A stretch of 64,000 nt of DNA from Phallus indusiatus (GCA_027605045.1 JAQFWX010000070.1:124001-188000), one strand, 5' to 3'. Shown: positions 35,129 to 50,911, counted from the first letter of the stretch. Notes: generated by a model from the letters alone, not told the origin. Program-made: numbers and translations.

Positions 35129-37592
35129 ATGATAGACCTCGCAGGCTGGTCTTTTGACCATCCGGTCCTTTTTGCTGTCGCAGCTGGAGGCGTATATTTC
35201 ACTACCAAGTTCTTGTACGGTGTTATCCGTCCGTTATGGTCGCCTCTCAGAAGTCTACCCGGTCCTAAAAATAAAAATATCATTTGGGGACATCTGCAAG
35301 AGATATTCAAAGAAGATCCAGCTGAAGTTCATCTCAAGTGGGCTTATGAGTACGGACCTACCTACGTAAGTAAACCCGTTCTTTATATTCCTAAAGTTAT
35401 TTTAACACGAAGCCTGTTTCTACTATAAGGTATACAAAGGATTTCTGAACGTCAGTTGCCTGCTATTTTTATGTTTCGACCTTTTAATTACAATATGCTG
35501 TGGATTTGTAGCGGGATCGTGTTGTATCCCTCGACTCCAAAGCTCTGGCATACATCCTCAATCACTCATATGACTTTCCAAAACCCGAAGAACTCCGTGA
35601 AAATTTGGCAGAATTACTTGGTCAAGGTAGCTAAAAACCATCTATAAGGTTGGTTTTTGCATCATTTGCTAACCAGTGATGAAACAGGGCTGTTATTCGC
35701 TGAAGGTTGGCATGTTTTGTTGTGTAGCTCAACTTTTTGCTGATCGTCTTAACGCCGAAAAGGTGACGTTCATAAACGGCAGGCAAGTGCTGTTTCCACC
35801 TTTTTTAATTCTCTCTAAACTTTATTATAGCGTCGTGTCATGGTCAGTAACAGCCCTAACAGTTTCATTGACTCGAGGATTTATGCCAAGAACATGTAGA
35901 ACCCGTCCTTTGCACGACCTCATATCCGCGAATTGACTGATATATTCCATGAGAAATCACTTCAAGTAAGTCAGGTTTACATATGCTACCATCTTGGTAT
36001 CTGATTAAAAACCATCAGCTTCGGGATACATTGAACATGCAACTCACTCAGTCCGGTGGTGTTGAATTCATTGTCAATATATGCCCATGGCTTAACAAAG
36101 TAACACTGGATATAATCGGACTAGCAGGTGAGAATTCTTTCGTATTTATATGAAAATGGTATTGATTATTCTTGCAATAGGATTCGACTATAAATTCGAT
36201 GCACTCAATCCTACTGGAAAGACTAATGAACTTCTCGCGGCATTCTCTAACACCATGAAAGGTGGCGGCTTCCGACTTGTAAATCTCATCAGAGCTTATT
36301 TTCCTCTTCTACGTAAAATTGTGAGCTACGCCTTCCAAATCACTCAGAAGTCAATAAGCTAATTCACTTGAAAAAGCCCACCCGTCAAAGACGCCATTTG
36401 ATCAAGTCAAGCGAAGTAATGACGCGTATTGGATTCGAACTTGTAGAGACGAAGAAACAGGCTCTGCAAGCTGCTGCAAATAATAAGGAAGGCAGTCCCA
36501 TTGAGAAGAGTAACATCTCAGGAAGAGATTTGTTAAGTCGCTTGCTCGCGGCGAATATGGCTACAGACCTTCCGGAAAACCAACGTCTATCTGACCACGA
36601 TGTGTTTTCTCGTAAGTTCAGACTCATGTCCAGGTTCACAGTTGCTCAACCTTATGTTTTTATCTTCTACTAGAAATTTCAACTTTCCTCGTCGCGGGAC
36701 ACGAAACAACAGCGACCGCAGCAACCTGGGCTCTTTTCGCGCTCGCTAAACATCCAGAGGTTCAGGCTAAACTGCGCGAAGAGCTGCTACTGGTTGAAAC
36801 AAATACGCCTTCGATGGATGAGCTCAATGCTTTACCATACTTGGAAAATGTCGTCAGAGAAACGATGCGCTTGCATGCACCGGTTTCCTCTACCGTAAGG
36901 GTTGCGGCGAGGGACGACATGATTCCACTTGAGACTCCCTACCAGGATAAGAATGGAATCATGCGGCATGAGATTCCGTATGTTTCTTCGTTATGTTTTT
37001 CTTTTCGAATCTGACTCCCTTTTTTTTTGTAGAATCAGCAAAGGAGGTAAATACTAACATACATCTATCGTGATATGTCAACGTCCTGAGATCTGTTCTT
37101 AGATAGACTTTTTATCCCGATTCTTGCTCTCAATGTCCACACTAGCATTTGGGGTGATGATAGCAGGGTTTTCAGGTAATGTCCCAAGCCTCAGGCTCTT
37201 TCATCCAGTTGACGCATCTTTTTAAGACCGGAAAGATGGACGGAGGATTCTGAAAAACAGCGCGATGTTCCAGGGGTATACGTAAACATGTTGACGTTCC
37301 TTGCAGGACCAAGGCATGGATTTCTTTATCATATTAATATCATGACAGGTCTAACTTAATTTTGACTATGCCTATCCTTATTAATAGGGCTTGCATCGGA
37401 TTCAGGTTTGCCCTTGTTGAGCTGAAGTGTATCCTATTCGCCCTCGTTCGATCCTTTCAATTTGAACTGGCAGTCCCTGCTGAAGATATCACAAAGAGAT
37501 CCGCGCTGGTGACACGACCCTTCTTGAAGGGATCTTCAAAGTCTGAGAGCCCTCAGCTACCTTTGAAGATATCGCCTTGGAAGGCCACTTGA
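35129..37592 (+). CDS. Cytochrome P450 monooxygenase
   Basis: Fifteen exons giving 551 residues: 35129-35365, 35430-35450, 35512-35626, 35688-35705, 35763-35782, 35831-35842, 35900-35965, 36019-36127, 36181-36320, 36377-36611, 36674-36977, 37033-37046, 37103-37175, 37227-37313 and 37388-37592. N-terminal membrane anchor ([20 protein letters not shown]), Pro-rich hinge (LRSLPGPK), C-helix region (EGDVHKRQRRVMNPSF), I-helix [10 protein letters not shown]-helix ETMR, the FRPERW motif and the heme loop [14 protein letters not shown] with its Cys ligand. The substrate is unknown; it resembles multi-intron agaricomycete P450s of the CYP4-like clan. Introns at 35783-35830 and 37314-37387 begin with GC; the second splits the heme motif. 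Exon 6 has just 12 nt. No biosynthetic cluster is seen around it. Confidence 0.93.
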
Positions 37593-37856
37593 TATAAGGC
37601 GCGCAACAAGTTCGCTTAGAATATATATATTTATGTATCTCCGAGAACGAATACAGAAAATAAGTTCGTGAACTACACTATAGTTACAATATGGGTGCGC
37701 CGCTCTATCCAAATGTGCCACGAATAACCATGTTTTGGTCAACGGATCATTGTCACCCAACGACTGTAACACACTTTGTTTAGCCCGTGCGAAAATAAGT
37801 CGAAAAGAAGAAGAAAAAAAGATTGGTACATATGCAGCGTGAATAAGCAAAGGGTT

Positions 37857-38768
37857 TCATGTGTGTATATCAGTGTCAGAAGAAGGGATCTGTTGTTCCT
37901 GTTCATGTTTGTGTTCCGTCGGCACCTGTCGTTCTTCGGACGTGCGCACAGGCGTCCAAACAGAATCACCATCCATGCTTGGTCCTCGACTCGAGTGACC
38001 AACAAGACTTGGTGCGGAAAAGTCCGAGAAAGTGCCTACTTCCGAAGAGCTCATAGTTTGAGATCGAGATAAAGCGTCTTCAAATGTCTGTGAAGAATCT
38101 GTTGGAGAAGGTGGTAATGGTACTTGGTGTGGTTCTGTTGTTGTTATTGTTGTGGTTGCTGTTGTTGTGATAGAAGGAAGGAGGTCAGAAAGAGAGGGCA
38201 CGGGTTTGCGTTTCTGTGGCGTGATGCTATTTCGCTTCTCTGATTTCGGTTTCGAAGTAGGTGGTAGAGGTCCTACTGTGTCGTCCGTATGTATGACGAG
38301 AGGAGGAATGTTAAAGTTCTATGAAAGCAGTCCGTCAGCCAGCCAGCCTCGCGGTGGGGAACCAAGGCAGCAGTAGCTTACTTTTTTCATCAGTTCTTGC
38401 CGCCACCGTTCAGAATCCCAAACCGAATACGAAAGATCTGACTTCTGCGAAGGGGGTTAGTGAACGTCCAGAACAGTCATGAGGATGAAAAGCGAACGTA
38501 CAAAATCAGTGCCCAGATGAGCATCATGGCGGAAGTTGGTTGGAGACCCAATAACCATTTTTGAGTTCTTCTTGGTTTTTGTTCTCGACTTCTTTTTCGG
38601 AGAACATTCTGGGCTTTGGGATGGCGACTGTGACCTCATTGAGTACGGGATATACGTTGGCGAAAATGGCTCGTCCTCATCGACAGTGCCGGAATTGCAT
38701 AGAAAGAATGAAAGCATGACTGAGGAAGTACTGCTAGAATGTGTCCTAAAAGACGGCACAAAGGGCAT
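37857..38768 (-). CDS. Unknown Ser/Pro/Thr-rich protein
   Basis: Exons 38502-38768, 38382-38444 and 37857-38318, both introns phase 0, about 263 residues. The only ordered-looking piece is SDLSYSVWDSERWRQELMKK followed by NFNIPPLVIHTDD. The rest is low complexity: a basic patch (PKKKSRTKTKKNSK) that could be a nuclear signal, a Thr run (ITTTATTTITTTEP) and an acidic/Gln-rich C-terminus. No known domain. The start ATG at 38768 is the first in frame; an upstream exon cannot be ruled out. Confidence 0.6.
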
Positions 38769-39500
38769 AGCTGGTGTAGACAATAGCGATCCTTGTATTT
38801 ATGCAAAGGAAAGAAAAAAGAACAAAAAAAATTATGCCGGCACAATCGCCTGAAATGGGATTTTTGGACTTGAGTCCGGTAAGCAAATCAAAGATGTTCA
38901 GGATAATTTTGTGAAGGGATGCTGATGAAGAACGTCGATGACTGACCCTGCGGACTAACACCGGCCCCCAACGCCCAGCAATGCCCAGGGGGAAAGAGAC
39001 AACAAGGGCGGAAGGAGGATAGAGACAGAATGGGAACAGCCATCAGTCGATACGTGGACAGCTTTTTAAGAGCACGACGTGGGTGCGTTGCGGTTTCCGC
39101 CAGGAATCTCAACCTAGACAGAGTGTCAAAACACGCTTCTCCGATAGGCTGATGACAACCGCGTTCTATCGCAAAAAATAGCCCAACTTGTTTTGGCTCC
39201 TTCCTGGGCAAAGGTATTCTCTCTAACTTTGAATGTAAGTATAAAAAAACCATTGCGGTTATCAGTCGTCATTTGTTGTGATCAGTGTCGGCGGCGAGTC
39301 TAACCTTGGCCGAGTTATCCGGCGAGCCGGATGCGGCTAGCTCACACAGCTCGCGCACAAATGCAGTTACCACCAAAAATAGTGAGTAGTTATAATAAAG
39401 AAAAAAAAAGGATAGTAGAGTCGAGCCAGTCTACATTAATGTACGTATCATGAAAAACAAGTCATAACAGAATAATAAACACGGAGGGCCCCTAATCTGA
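38769..39500. other. Intergenic stretch, no confident gene
   Basis: 730 bp between the Ser/Pro-rich gene and the 3' end of DBP2. A minus-strand frame starting at 39253 runs 121 codons but has no domain, so it is not called. Confidence 0.5.
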
Positions 39501-42358
<2,858 letters not shown>

Positions 42359-42805
42359 TTCTATGTTAATTAGGGAAAGTGAAGTAAAATCGAGGGAATT
42401 TGAAGTTAGGAGAAATTTTACGCTTATAAGCTGGCAAGTGGGTGAAGGAAAAAAAGATGCGGCCGAGCGTCACGGCTCTCGAACTATCAGTAAACTCCGA
42501 CACAGCAATGTCCGAAAAAAGGTGTTACAGGTGAGCCTTATGTAATAATTTACCACAACTCCGTAAAACTTGGAAAAAAAAGAAGAAAAAAATGTCGACA
42601 ACGAAATAAAATTTCTTTTGGGTTCTTTTTTTCTTGAAACATGTTTTAATCTACCCGTTGAGACAATGTTGAGAATTACCGTCCAGAACGATGATGTCCA
42701 AATGGTGTCCCTATTTTTAGTCTGGCATGATTATGATTACAAATTATATCTTCGCGTCGCGTTCTTTGACCAATATCCACCGCGACCCTTTAAGCAAACT
42801 TCGCG
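42359..42805. other. Divergent promoter region between DBP2 and MCM2
   Basis: 447 bp between start codons on opposite strands, with no supported frame. It probably contains both promoters. Confidence 0.6.
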
Positions 42806-45800
42806 ATGGTGAGTTTTCCAACAATGTCATGAAGAATTGTTGTCATTATATTTTTATCAGTCTTCAGTAAACGGAACACCAAGGGGTGCAAAACGCCAAC
42901 GCTCACCCTCCAGTCGACCAACCCACCAACGCCGTGCGTCAGACGCGTCGGGTTCATCATTGCCGCCTTCTTCTCCATTACCCACCTTCTCCGATACCGA
43001 TGAAAATCTTAGCGATAGAGATCTAGTTCCAGATGCTGATGAAGGTATTTTAGACGACGAAGAAGGGGACGGAGAAGACTTGTTTGACGAGAATATCCTT
43101 CAAGAGTAAGCAAAACCTGGACTTCCATCTTCTTCAGACTTTTTTATTGTCGAAATTTACTTAGCGATTATGCTGCTAACGCTCGATTGGATACCTACGA
43201 TGCCGCAGACTTAGACGACGACAATGAATACGATGCTTTATCTGCAACGGCGCGTCGCGCTGCAGAAGCTGAGATGGCTAGACGCGATCGAAGTTCTCAA
43301 AAGAGAGGCGATCGCGCCGCGCGACGAAGTCGAGCTCCTGCTTTTCTGCAAGATGATGACGAGGAAGAAGAAGTCGACACTCAAGGTGGTTTACTGGCGG
43401 GTATGAAGAAACGTACTCGTCGTGTCTACGACGAACCGAAATACATGGACGACGCAGAAGGCGTCGAAGACGTAAGTTGAAGCTTTGTGGCATTGGCCGT
43501 TTTGTTCAATCATTTTTACCATAGGAAATTCCTTTGGAGCATCTCGGTGACATCAAAGCCGATTCAATAGCAGCTTGGATAGCGACTGAAAGCGTGCAGC
43601 GTGCGATTGAAAAGCACTTCCTAAACTTCCTCATGACCTACGTCGATGAACATGGTACAAGTGTTTATGGTCAACGCATCCGGACTCTCGGTGAATGTAA
43701 GAGCTAATCATCATCAGCAAAGCAGTTGTCTTATCTTCACCTTACATAGTGAACTCAGAGTCTCTGGAAGTTTCGTATTTGCACCTAGCCGACTCTAAAG
43801 CAATTCTTGCCTATTTCCTGGTAAACTGTCCTGCTCCAATGCTTGGCATCTTTGATTCGGTGGCATTGCGAGCTATCCTTTTATACTACCCGAACTATGA
43901 GCGTATACACTCCGAGATTCACGTCCGTATCACTGAACTTCCGACTTCCTCGACTTTACGGGATCTGCGCCGTTCACATCTAAACAGTCTTGTCCGCGTT
44001 TCAGGTGTTGTCACGCGCCGAAGTGGGGTTTTTCCCCAGCTGAAATATGTCAAGTTCGACTGTACGAAATGCGGCACTACATTGGGTCCTTTTTATCAAG
44101 ACACAACTACGGAGGTGAAAATCAACTTTTGTACAAGTTGTGAGAGTAAAGGACCTTTTCAAGTTAACTCGGAGCACACTGTTTATCGGAACTATCAAAA
44201 GATGACATTGCAAGAATCCCCCGGATCGGTTCCTGCAGGGCGACTTCCTCGGCATAGAGAGGTCATTCTCCTGTGGGATCTTATTGACTCCGCAAAGCCC
44301 GGAGAGGAAGTTGTAAGATCATAACCCCATTCTCCCTTGACGATACTCAATTATACATTCATCATATAGGAGATCACGGGCATATACCGCAATAATTTCG
44401 ATGCCGCGCTGAATTCAAAGAACGGATTCCCTGTCTTCTCAACAATAATCGAGGCTAACCATATTAATAAAAAAGAAGATTTATTCGCTGCTTATCGACT
44501 AACGGAGGAAGACGAAAAACAAATTCGTGCATTAGCCCGGGATGATCGAATCAGTAAACGACTCATTAAATCAATTGCTCCATCCATATATGGTCACGAA
44601 AACATCAAGACTGCTCTCGCTCTTTCCCTTTTTGGCGGTGAAGCAAAAGACATCAAACGAAAGCATCGCATTCGTGGTGATATCAACGTCCTCTTACTCG
44701 GCGATCCAGGTACTGCAAAATCGCAATTCTTGAAGTATATTGAGAAGACCGCACATCGAGCTGTTTTCACCACCGGTCAAGGTGCTTCTGCTGTTGGTTT
44801 GACAGCAAGTGTGCGCAAGGATCCTGTTACACGTGAATGGACGTTAGAAGGCGGTGCCCTTGTGCTCGCGGATAAAGGGCACTGTCTTATCGACGAGTTC
44901 GATAAGATGAACGATGCTGATAGAACATCGATTCATGAGGCCATGGAACAGCAATCTATTTCAATCGCAAAAGCTGGTATTGTGACGACCCTTCAAGCGC
45001 GTTGTGCTATCGTTGCTGCGGCCAATCCCATTCGCGGACGCTACAATCCAACTATCCCTTTTCAACAAAATGTCGAACTCACGGAACCTATTCTATCGCG
45101 TTTCGATATTCTTTGTGTGGTTAAGGATACTGTAGATCCTGTTGCTGACGAACTTTTGGCCCGGTTTGTTGTCGATAGTCATCTCCGGAGTCACCCCAAG
45201 TTTGAAAGAGACACGGAGGAAATGGATGTCGGTTCAATACAAGATGCAGATGTGAGTGGATGCGGACCCTTTTATTTTCCCGCAGACTTGTTTTCTAATT
45301 AGCTATATGTTTAGATAATTCCTCAAGATCTGCTTCGCAAGTATATTATGTATGCTCGAGACAGGATTCATCCGGTATTGCACGACCTCGATCAAGAGAA
45401 AATATCTCGTCTTTTCGCCGATCTTCGACGTGAATCACTCGCTACTGGATCATTCCCGATCACTGTACGACATCTTGAGAGTATGATTCGGATGGCCGAA
45501 GCAAGCGCGAAAATGCATTTACGTGAATACGTTCGTGCAGACGACGTTGACCTTGCTATCCAAGTCGCAGTCGGAAGTTTCGTTAGTGCCCAGAAGACTT
45601 CCATCAGGAAGAGTCTGGAGCGAGGATTCAGGAAATATTTGTCTCATGCCAAAGACCATGAAGAACTGTTAGCTTTCTTGCTGGGTCAACTGATTAAAGA
45701 GCGTGTGCGGATGCATCAGTTGAAGAAACGGGAGCAGCCTGAAAGAATCTCTATTAATGTTTCGGAGCTTGACGAACGAGTAAGCCTTCTTATTCCTACC

Positions 45801-45950
45801 TTCAGCATATGTTGACATTTGTCTCAGGCAAAAGAGCATGATATTTATGATACCACTCCGTTTTTGAAGTCCAAAGTTTTCTCCGCAAACGGTTATACCC
45901 ATCATGGTGGTGTCATCGAGAAGGTGTTTAGAAGCGTTGACGTATTCTGA
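42806..45950 (+). CDS. MCM2: DNA replication licensing factor Mcm2
   Basis: Subunit of the MCM2-7 replicative helicase. Exons: 42806-42808 (ATG only), 42861-43105, 43165-43471, 43525-43696, 43750-44312, 44370-45251, 45315-45779 and 45828-45950, 919 residues. Visible: an acidic, Ser-rich N-terminal tail (a histone-binding and DDK-target region in the family), the N-terminal zinc finger CTKC ... CTSC, the AAA+ core with Walker [13 protein letters not shown], Walker [10 protein letters not shown] and the arginine finger SRFD, sensor segment [10 protein letters not shown], and the C-terminal winged helix. All joins keep frame. Expected to be cell-cycle regulated, but I could not confirm a binding site in the short promoter. 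Confidence 0.97.
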
Positions 45951-46282
45951 TGTATGCCGTTTATATAACAAAGTCGCACGGCAGTCTATGTATCATATCA
46001 TACATAGCGTGTACGTTGTCCATTGACCATGTATTATTCCAATTCAAAAATATTCCTATATAGTTTGCATATACATTAAGGGAAAGATTGAGCAGTTTCC
46101 CATACGTTACTTAACGTCTCCTCTTTCTCCAATTACTAAACTTTGACGAATGTTCGTGATAAAAAAAATAGAAAAAATTACAGCTCACCTTTTTGCTCAA
46201 CTGTCATAATCTGCAAACAAAAATTGCACCCACGAATCATTATAACGATTTATGGCAGATGTTTTAGCATCAATCTTTCGGG

Positions 46283-47120
46283 CTAGTCCACTTGTAAGTG
46301 TTTCGGGCATACAAGTAGATTTGTGTCATCTTCACGAACTGAAAGAATGTTGTCGTATCGTCTGTCTAAGGGCTCGATACGTAACTGTGCTAAATCATCA
46401 AAGATTTCGTATACATCCTCCCTGCACGAGAAACGATGTAGATAAGTATTATCAAGTTCGTTAGAATGAGACACGTACCGAATGGAGTCGTCTGGCTCCC
46501 TCAGTATGGGCACGATTGACCAAGCTCTTCGAGGAGAAGTATAGAGAGTACTCGCCCTTGACCCGGAATTGTTTTTTCGTAATCTTTTCGTTCTTCCTTA
46601 TGGGTGTTTGTGGCTCATGAACATTGAAATTATTAACAATGTCAACAGGACGTGGCGCATCTGCGTGTTTTATATCGAAATTCGAATCGTCCGAATTCTC
46701 GGCTTGTCCATCCGAAGACACCAAGAGATTGTCCGAATAATCATATTCCTCCCACACCGATACGCTATGAGCTTTGTCCAGCCGTGCCTGGAAGAAACCG
46801 TAGCACCGAGCAACTGCTACTCCTTGCAATTGTTCAAGCTCTTCGTAGAACCATGCTTCTGGCTCCAGAGCTCGATATTTTAGCGACCAGGGGCGGTAAG
46901 TTAACTTTGTGGCTGGAGTTGAGGACATTCGCGGTGTAGACCACGCCAGACTTGCCTATTCCGAGCTCGTTTCCTAAGGAGATTACGAGGTGCATATCTC
47001 CAGGAGGTGAGAGCACCGAACCTAAGACTCTAAGCGAGCAGGCATACCACCCGGTCGCGTCAAATTCCACGAAAGGTTGTTGTCCCGGTTTTACGATACC
47101 TTTATGGAATCAACATTGGC
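46283..47120 (-). pseudogene. FunK1-like protein kinase fragment, frameshifted
   Basis: Agaricomycete FunK1-type kinase segments appear in order but in different frames. The first is a Gly-loop region (GNELGIGKSGVVYTANV) leading to LPPLVAKIS near 46870. Then, one frame over, EAWFYEELEQLQGVAVARCY reads through to about 46500 after a shift near 46865. A normal-looking intron (donor just below 46478) joins to DVYEIFDDLAQLRIEPLDRR, which then runs into a stop at 46283 before the expected DFG region. No ATG was found for the first block. The catalytic HRD/DFG half is missing, so I read it as a truncated pseudogene. Confidence 0.55.
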
Positions 47121-47754
47121 ATCGTTGTCTAAGACAAGACCGCGGAAGGTAAGACCTGAAAGAACATTCAGAGGCTACAACATATTAATTTAGAGGTCTG
47201 TCAAACATTAATATACTCACTAGAAGAGACTTCATGGTAGTCCGGGTCAAGGAGAGTGCCTAAACACTCGAGTTAGTAGCCAATGTGGAGGCATTAGTGC
47301 AGCCCGCTGACACCTTCAACTTACACCTCCTAATCTACCATTTCAAGCCACGCATTTGCCGACTTCTTACAGGAACGTCACGGACATGACACCACAGATT
47401 CTTTTGGAGAATTTAGCGTTGACTATTTAAAGTACTCTAAACACTACATAATAGACTTGAGCAGTTTTTATCTCCACTCGCCATCTCGTGTCCTATGTCT
47501 GTGCCCAAATCCTATTATATATTCAAATCATGTCTCGAATGCAATGTTTAAACAATTCAGTGGAAGCAAGTTTGGTAGACTCGTCCTCTTCTTCCCCGTC
47601 TTCACCGCTATCAGCATCAGACGTACTCATAAATGACGGGATTTTTCGAACCCGAAGGGTGCATTGGGGTGCGACGTGAAGGTTCGGGGATCCGTAGTCT
47701 ACAACAATTCATCCTGAACATCATTTACTGCCAAATCTCCCATTTAAGAAGCAT
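47121..47754. other. Accessory spacer, no confident gene
   Basis: Contains a short Ser-rich frame from about 47530 (SSSSSPSSPLSASD) that may be the start of the duplicated unknown gene, but no reliable join was found. A 17-bp segment at 47447-47463 is identical to one at 11481-11497. Confidence 0.4.
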
Positions 47755-48260
47755 CCGGGCCTTTAACCCTGCAAATTTAGCCGCATTACATCCGCCTAAA
47801 GCAAGCTCTATCATACTCGGCCATCGCAAACTGCTGTCTCAACTCTCAGTGGAAGTCCAAGAGTTACAAGACACAGCTGACGGGCTACAGAATGTGCGAA
47901 CGTCCACCACATTTGTAGAAAACTTAATAGCTTTTGTGGAGACCCGCTATCCTGTGAGATACCATTGTCAACCAACGACTCGAGCTACTACCCGGTTCAC
48001 CTCCTCCGTAAACACTTGGGACACTTCGGTATGACAATAACTCTCCCCTAAACGCCGAACAGCAGGTAGCGGGAATCAAGGCATTGGCGGGGTGGTATCT
48101 TTCGCACATCAATAGGCGACATATGATGCCGGAGGACAGCGTGGTGGATGTGGTGGACGTGGTGGACGAGATTCCAATGCAAGCGGTAGAACCGTTGAAT
48201 GGTTTCTTAAAGGCGAGGACTCATGATCGTCGACGAGCTATCATCCTCATCAAATCCTAG
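47755..48260 (+). pseudogene. Unknown duplicated coding segment, copy A, frameshifted
   Basis: Reads VEVQELQDTADGLQNVRTST and SSVNTWDTSV, then stops. Compared with copy B (49578-50000) there is one extra G in the run after AACACTTGG. Skipping it restores the frame shared with B (NAEQQVAGI, LAGWYLSHINRR) up to a stop near 48260. The Val/Asp-rich repeat VVDVVDVVDE lies near the end. No known domain. The downstream flank (about 48480-48620) also matches the flank of copy B. Confidence 0.5.
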
Positions 48261-49577
48261 ACGCGATACGCTGAAAAGCTTGGATACCCATAATAATTTA
48301 CTCTACCGTTTTTCTCCGACTCTACACAGCTATGGTATCACCGGTAAAGGCCAAAAATTGGTGGTCTTTGTCCCACAGTGACGTTGACCGCCTTTTCGAT
48401 GTGATACCACTCCGGGCTATGGAGTGTTGATTCAAACTTCCAACGAACGGTTACGCATCATCCGCAAAAATTCTCAAACAGGTCAGTGACCCATACGGAT
48501 AAGTTTGCCTTATTTAAGTTTTGTAGCTGTGCATGGGGAGAGCTATATTTCTTTGAACGTAGACTTGGATTCCTGTCCAACAGGTTTCATGTGCTGCGCA
48601 TACACCAACAGGAAAGAATGCGACGATGCCAAAATTCAGCTTCTTACAGCACCAGGCGAAATCAAGAAGCGAAATTCAAAAGCCAAAATTTGAAGACATT
48701 GCTCATTTCCCTTACTGAGATGATCGCCACCCGCTACCGAGAACCACCAGGAAGTACACGATAAACAGCTAGAGCTACTTGAATGTTGTGGCCAACTAGT
48801 ATCCGTGATCCTTGCGGACCTTGCCTGATCATGAGGTGCGGCTTACATTTTAGCCTTGCGTGTTCCTACTTACCGTAAACCTATACTTGTAGCATTTGTA
48901 CTTATAAATAGCTAGGATGTTAATTTGGGGAATAGCATGTTTTCGTTTTGCTGTATCTAACTCATCACAAGTTTATGCAACCTGTGTACACGTCAGACTA
49001 GTCAATTGGTCACGTCGCCTCATTTCACGCGTCGCCACTTGCTGCATATATGCGCATATCTTTTTCTCCCGTCATTATTTCTTCACAAGTATCATTCTCG
49101 TTCTCAGAGTATCAGAGTTTATCTCCCACATACTTTATCTAATTGACAAGCCCCGAGCTAGGATTGATAGCACTTCAAAAGTTGGAATAGTGAACCGAGT
49201 GGACATCAGTATGTATAATTTTCTTCTAAGCCTGGTGGCTGTATCTTTCGATCAAGTTGTTCTCTAGAGAATTTTATCAATCTATTGGTTACTTCCGTCC
49301 CCCTCGGGCCTGAGTAAGTGCTTGACTTCAGCATCTTGATACTGACTCTGAAGCTTATTAGATTTCTCAATAGTTATGGATCGAACACCGAATGATCCTC
49401 AGAATTCACCTGAACAAGATGCTCAGGATCTATTCCAAGCCGCAAACTTACCGGTGAAAGCATGTTTATACCTCCCAGACCGTCTCTTTGAAGGAATGGA
49501 CCAGACATACGCACCCGCAGATTCACCATTGCTGTTTGGACATCTTTTATTACGAAAGTTTCCGTTAAAGAAGCTTG
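48261..49577. other. Accessory spacer including flank shared by the two duplicated segments
   Basis: No supportable gene. 48480-48620 is similar to 49998-50130 (GGTCAGTGACC start, then AGACTTGGAT). An ATG-initiated frame at 49376-49630 (MDRTPNDPQNSPEQDAQDLF) may be the 5' part of copy B, but it ends before the shared block. Confidence 0.4.
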
Positions 49578-50000
49578 CGGGCCTTTGGCCCAACTCTGAC
49601 AACCCTACAAATCTGACATTACACTGCTGAAGCAAGTTTGCACCACACTCAGTCATCGCATACTGCCGTCTCGCCAGAAGTCCAAGAATTACAGGGTACA
49701 CCCGATGGACTACGACATGTGCGAATGTCAGTCACATTTCTTGAAAATCTAATAGCTTATGGAGGCCACCAATCTCGTGTGATGCCGGCAACTCGAGCTA
49801 GTCCCCGGCTTACCTCGTCCATAAACACTTGGACTCTCCGGTATGACAAGAACTCACCCCCAAACGCCGAACAGCAGGTAGCGGGCATCGAGGCACTGGC
49901 GGGTTGGTATCTTTCGCATATCAATAGGCAAGATATGATAGTGAGGGATGGCTTGTTGAATCAAACGTCTGACTCACCATATACAAAAGTTCTGAAGTAG
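49578..50000 (+). CDS. Unknown duplicated coding segment, copy B (partial)
   Basis: Open frame carrying SPEVQELQGTPDGLRHVRMS, SSINTWTLRYDKNSPPNAEQ and LAGWYLSHINRQDM, ending with a stop at about 50000. It lacks the frameshift seen in copy A, but no start codon or upstream exon could be joined with confidence, so the gene is incomplete as annotated. No known domain; function unknown. Confidence 0.4.
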
Positions 50001-50911
50001 GTCAGTGACCTATGCGGATAAAGTTTGCTTCGCTTAACTTTTTATAGCTGTGGGAGAGCTACAGTTTTTCAATTATAGACTTGGATCCCATCCAACGGAA
50101 AGCGCTTTGTGTTCTGCGCACGCATCAATAGAGACATGATGGTTTTGTCGCGTCCCATAGGATGGGAGGACCTCACAATGCTTCCAGTGCTAGCTGGCAT
50201 ACTTTTGCGGCCACTGACATGGGCCAATTTGATGCAGAGATATTACTCAATTACTGCCTGTGACCGTCAACACCATTTCTTTCTCGTTATCATCAACGAC
50301 ACCCCGACGCCGACCACCCAGGACCCTCCACACCCCCCGAATGTGAATTCAACATCCGCGGTTCTCCCTACGCCATCGACAACTTATCATTTTCTACAGA
50401 GTTTCTCTTTGTAATAGGGTCGAAGCTCACAAACCCGGACCCTCCAGCTCAAAACGGACCTTACATCCACAAATGTCGCATGGTTTGGACCAAGTTTGGA
50501 AATAAAACGATTCCTCATCCAAAACAGCGAGACCGAAGCGCAATCAACTTCTTCGGTTGGTTTTTAAATAATGCCTTACAAGTGAGCATTCCGTCTCTGT
50601 TGACGTCGCACTGATGAAAGTGCGTCGGTGATAGTACATGGTACACTTGTTCGATTTAGAGCGGGAATAAAAAATTGAGGGCTTAAATTTCATTTGTCCA
50701 GTGTTCTTTCCTAGGGGTAACTTCGTTCAATTTTTATAATTATTACTCTGTGTGATTGAGCTTAAAGTGTTTTAAGTCTTGAACTTGAGGCTCGAGTTGG
50801 CTGCGTCCCAAAATCAGTTGCCAAAAAATGCCGAGATATCAGTGGCAAAGGCTTAGCAAGCGGAATTAAGTAATCGATGCGTAACGTCAACATGCTCTTT
50901 AACCAAATGTC
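50001..50911. other. Accessory spacer, no gene seen
   Basis: 3' flank of the duplicated segment and promoter of APN2. A frame at 50109-50414 has no domain and is rejected. Confidence 0.55.

Noticed and set aside
38888..39253. 121-codon minus-strand frame upstream of the Ser/Pro-rich gene
   Set aside because: Begins with ATG, but has no domain and no convincing splice link to the gene below; could be leader sequence.
50109..50414. 101-codon plus-strand frame with a Pro/Thr-rich end
   Set aside because: No domain, and it starts inside flank shared by the duplicated segments.
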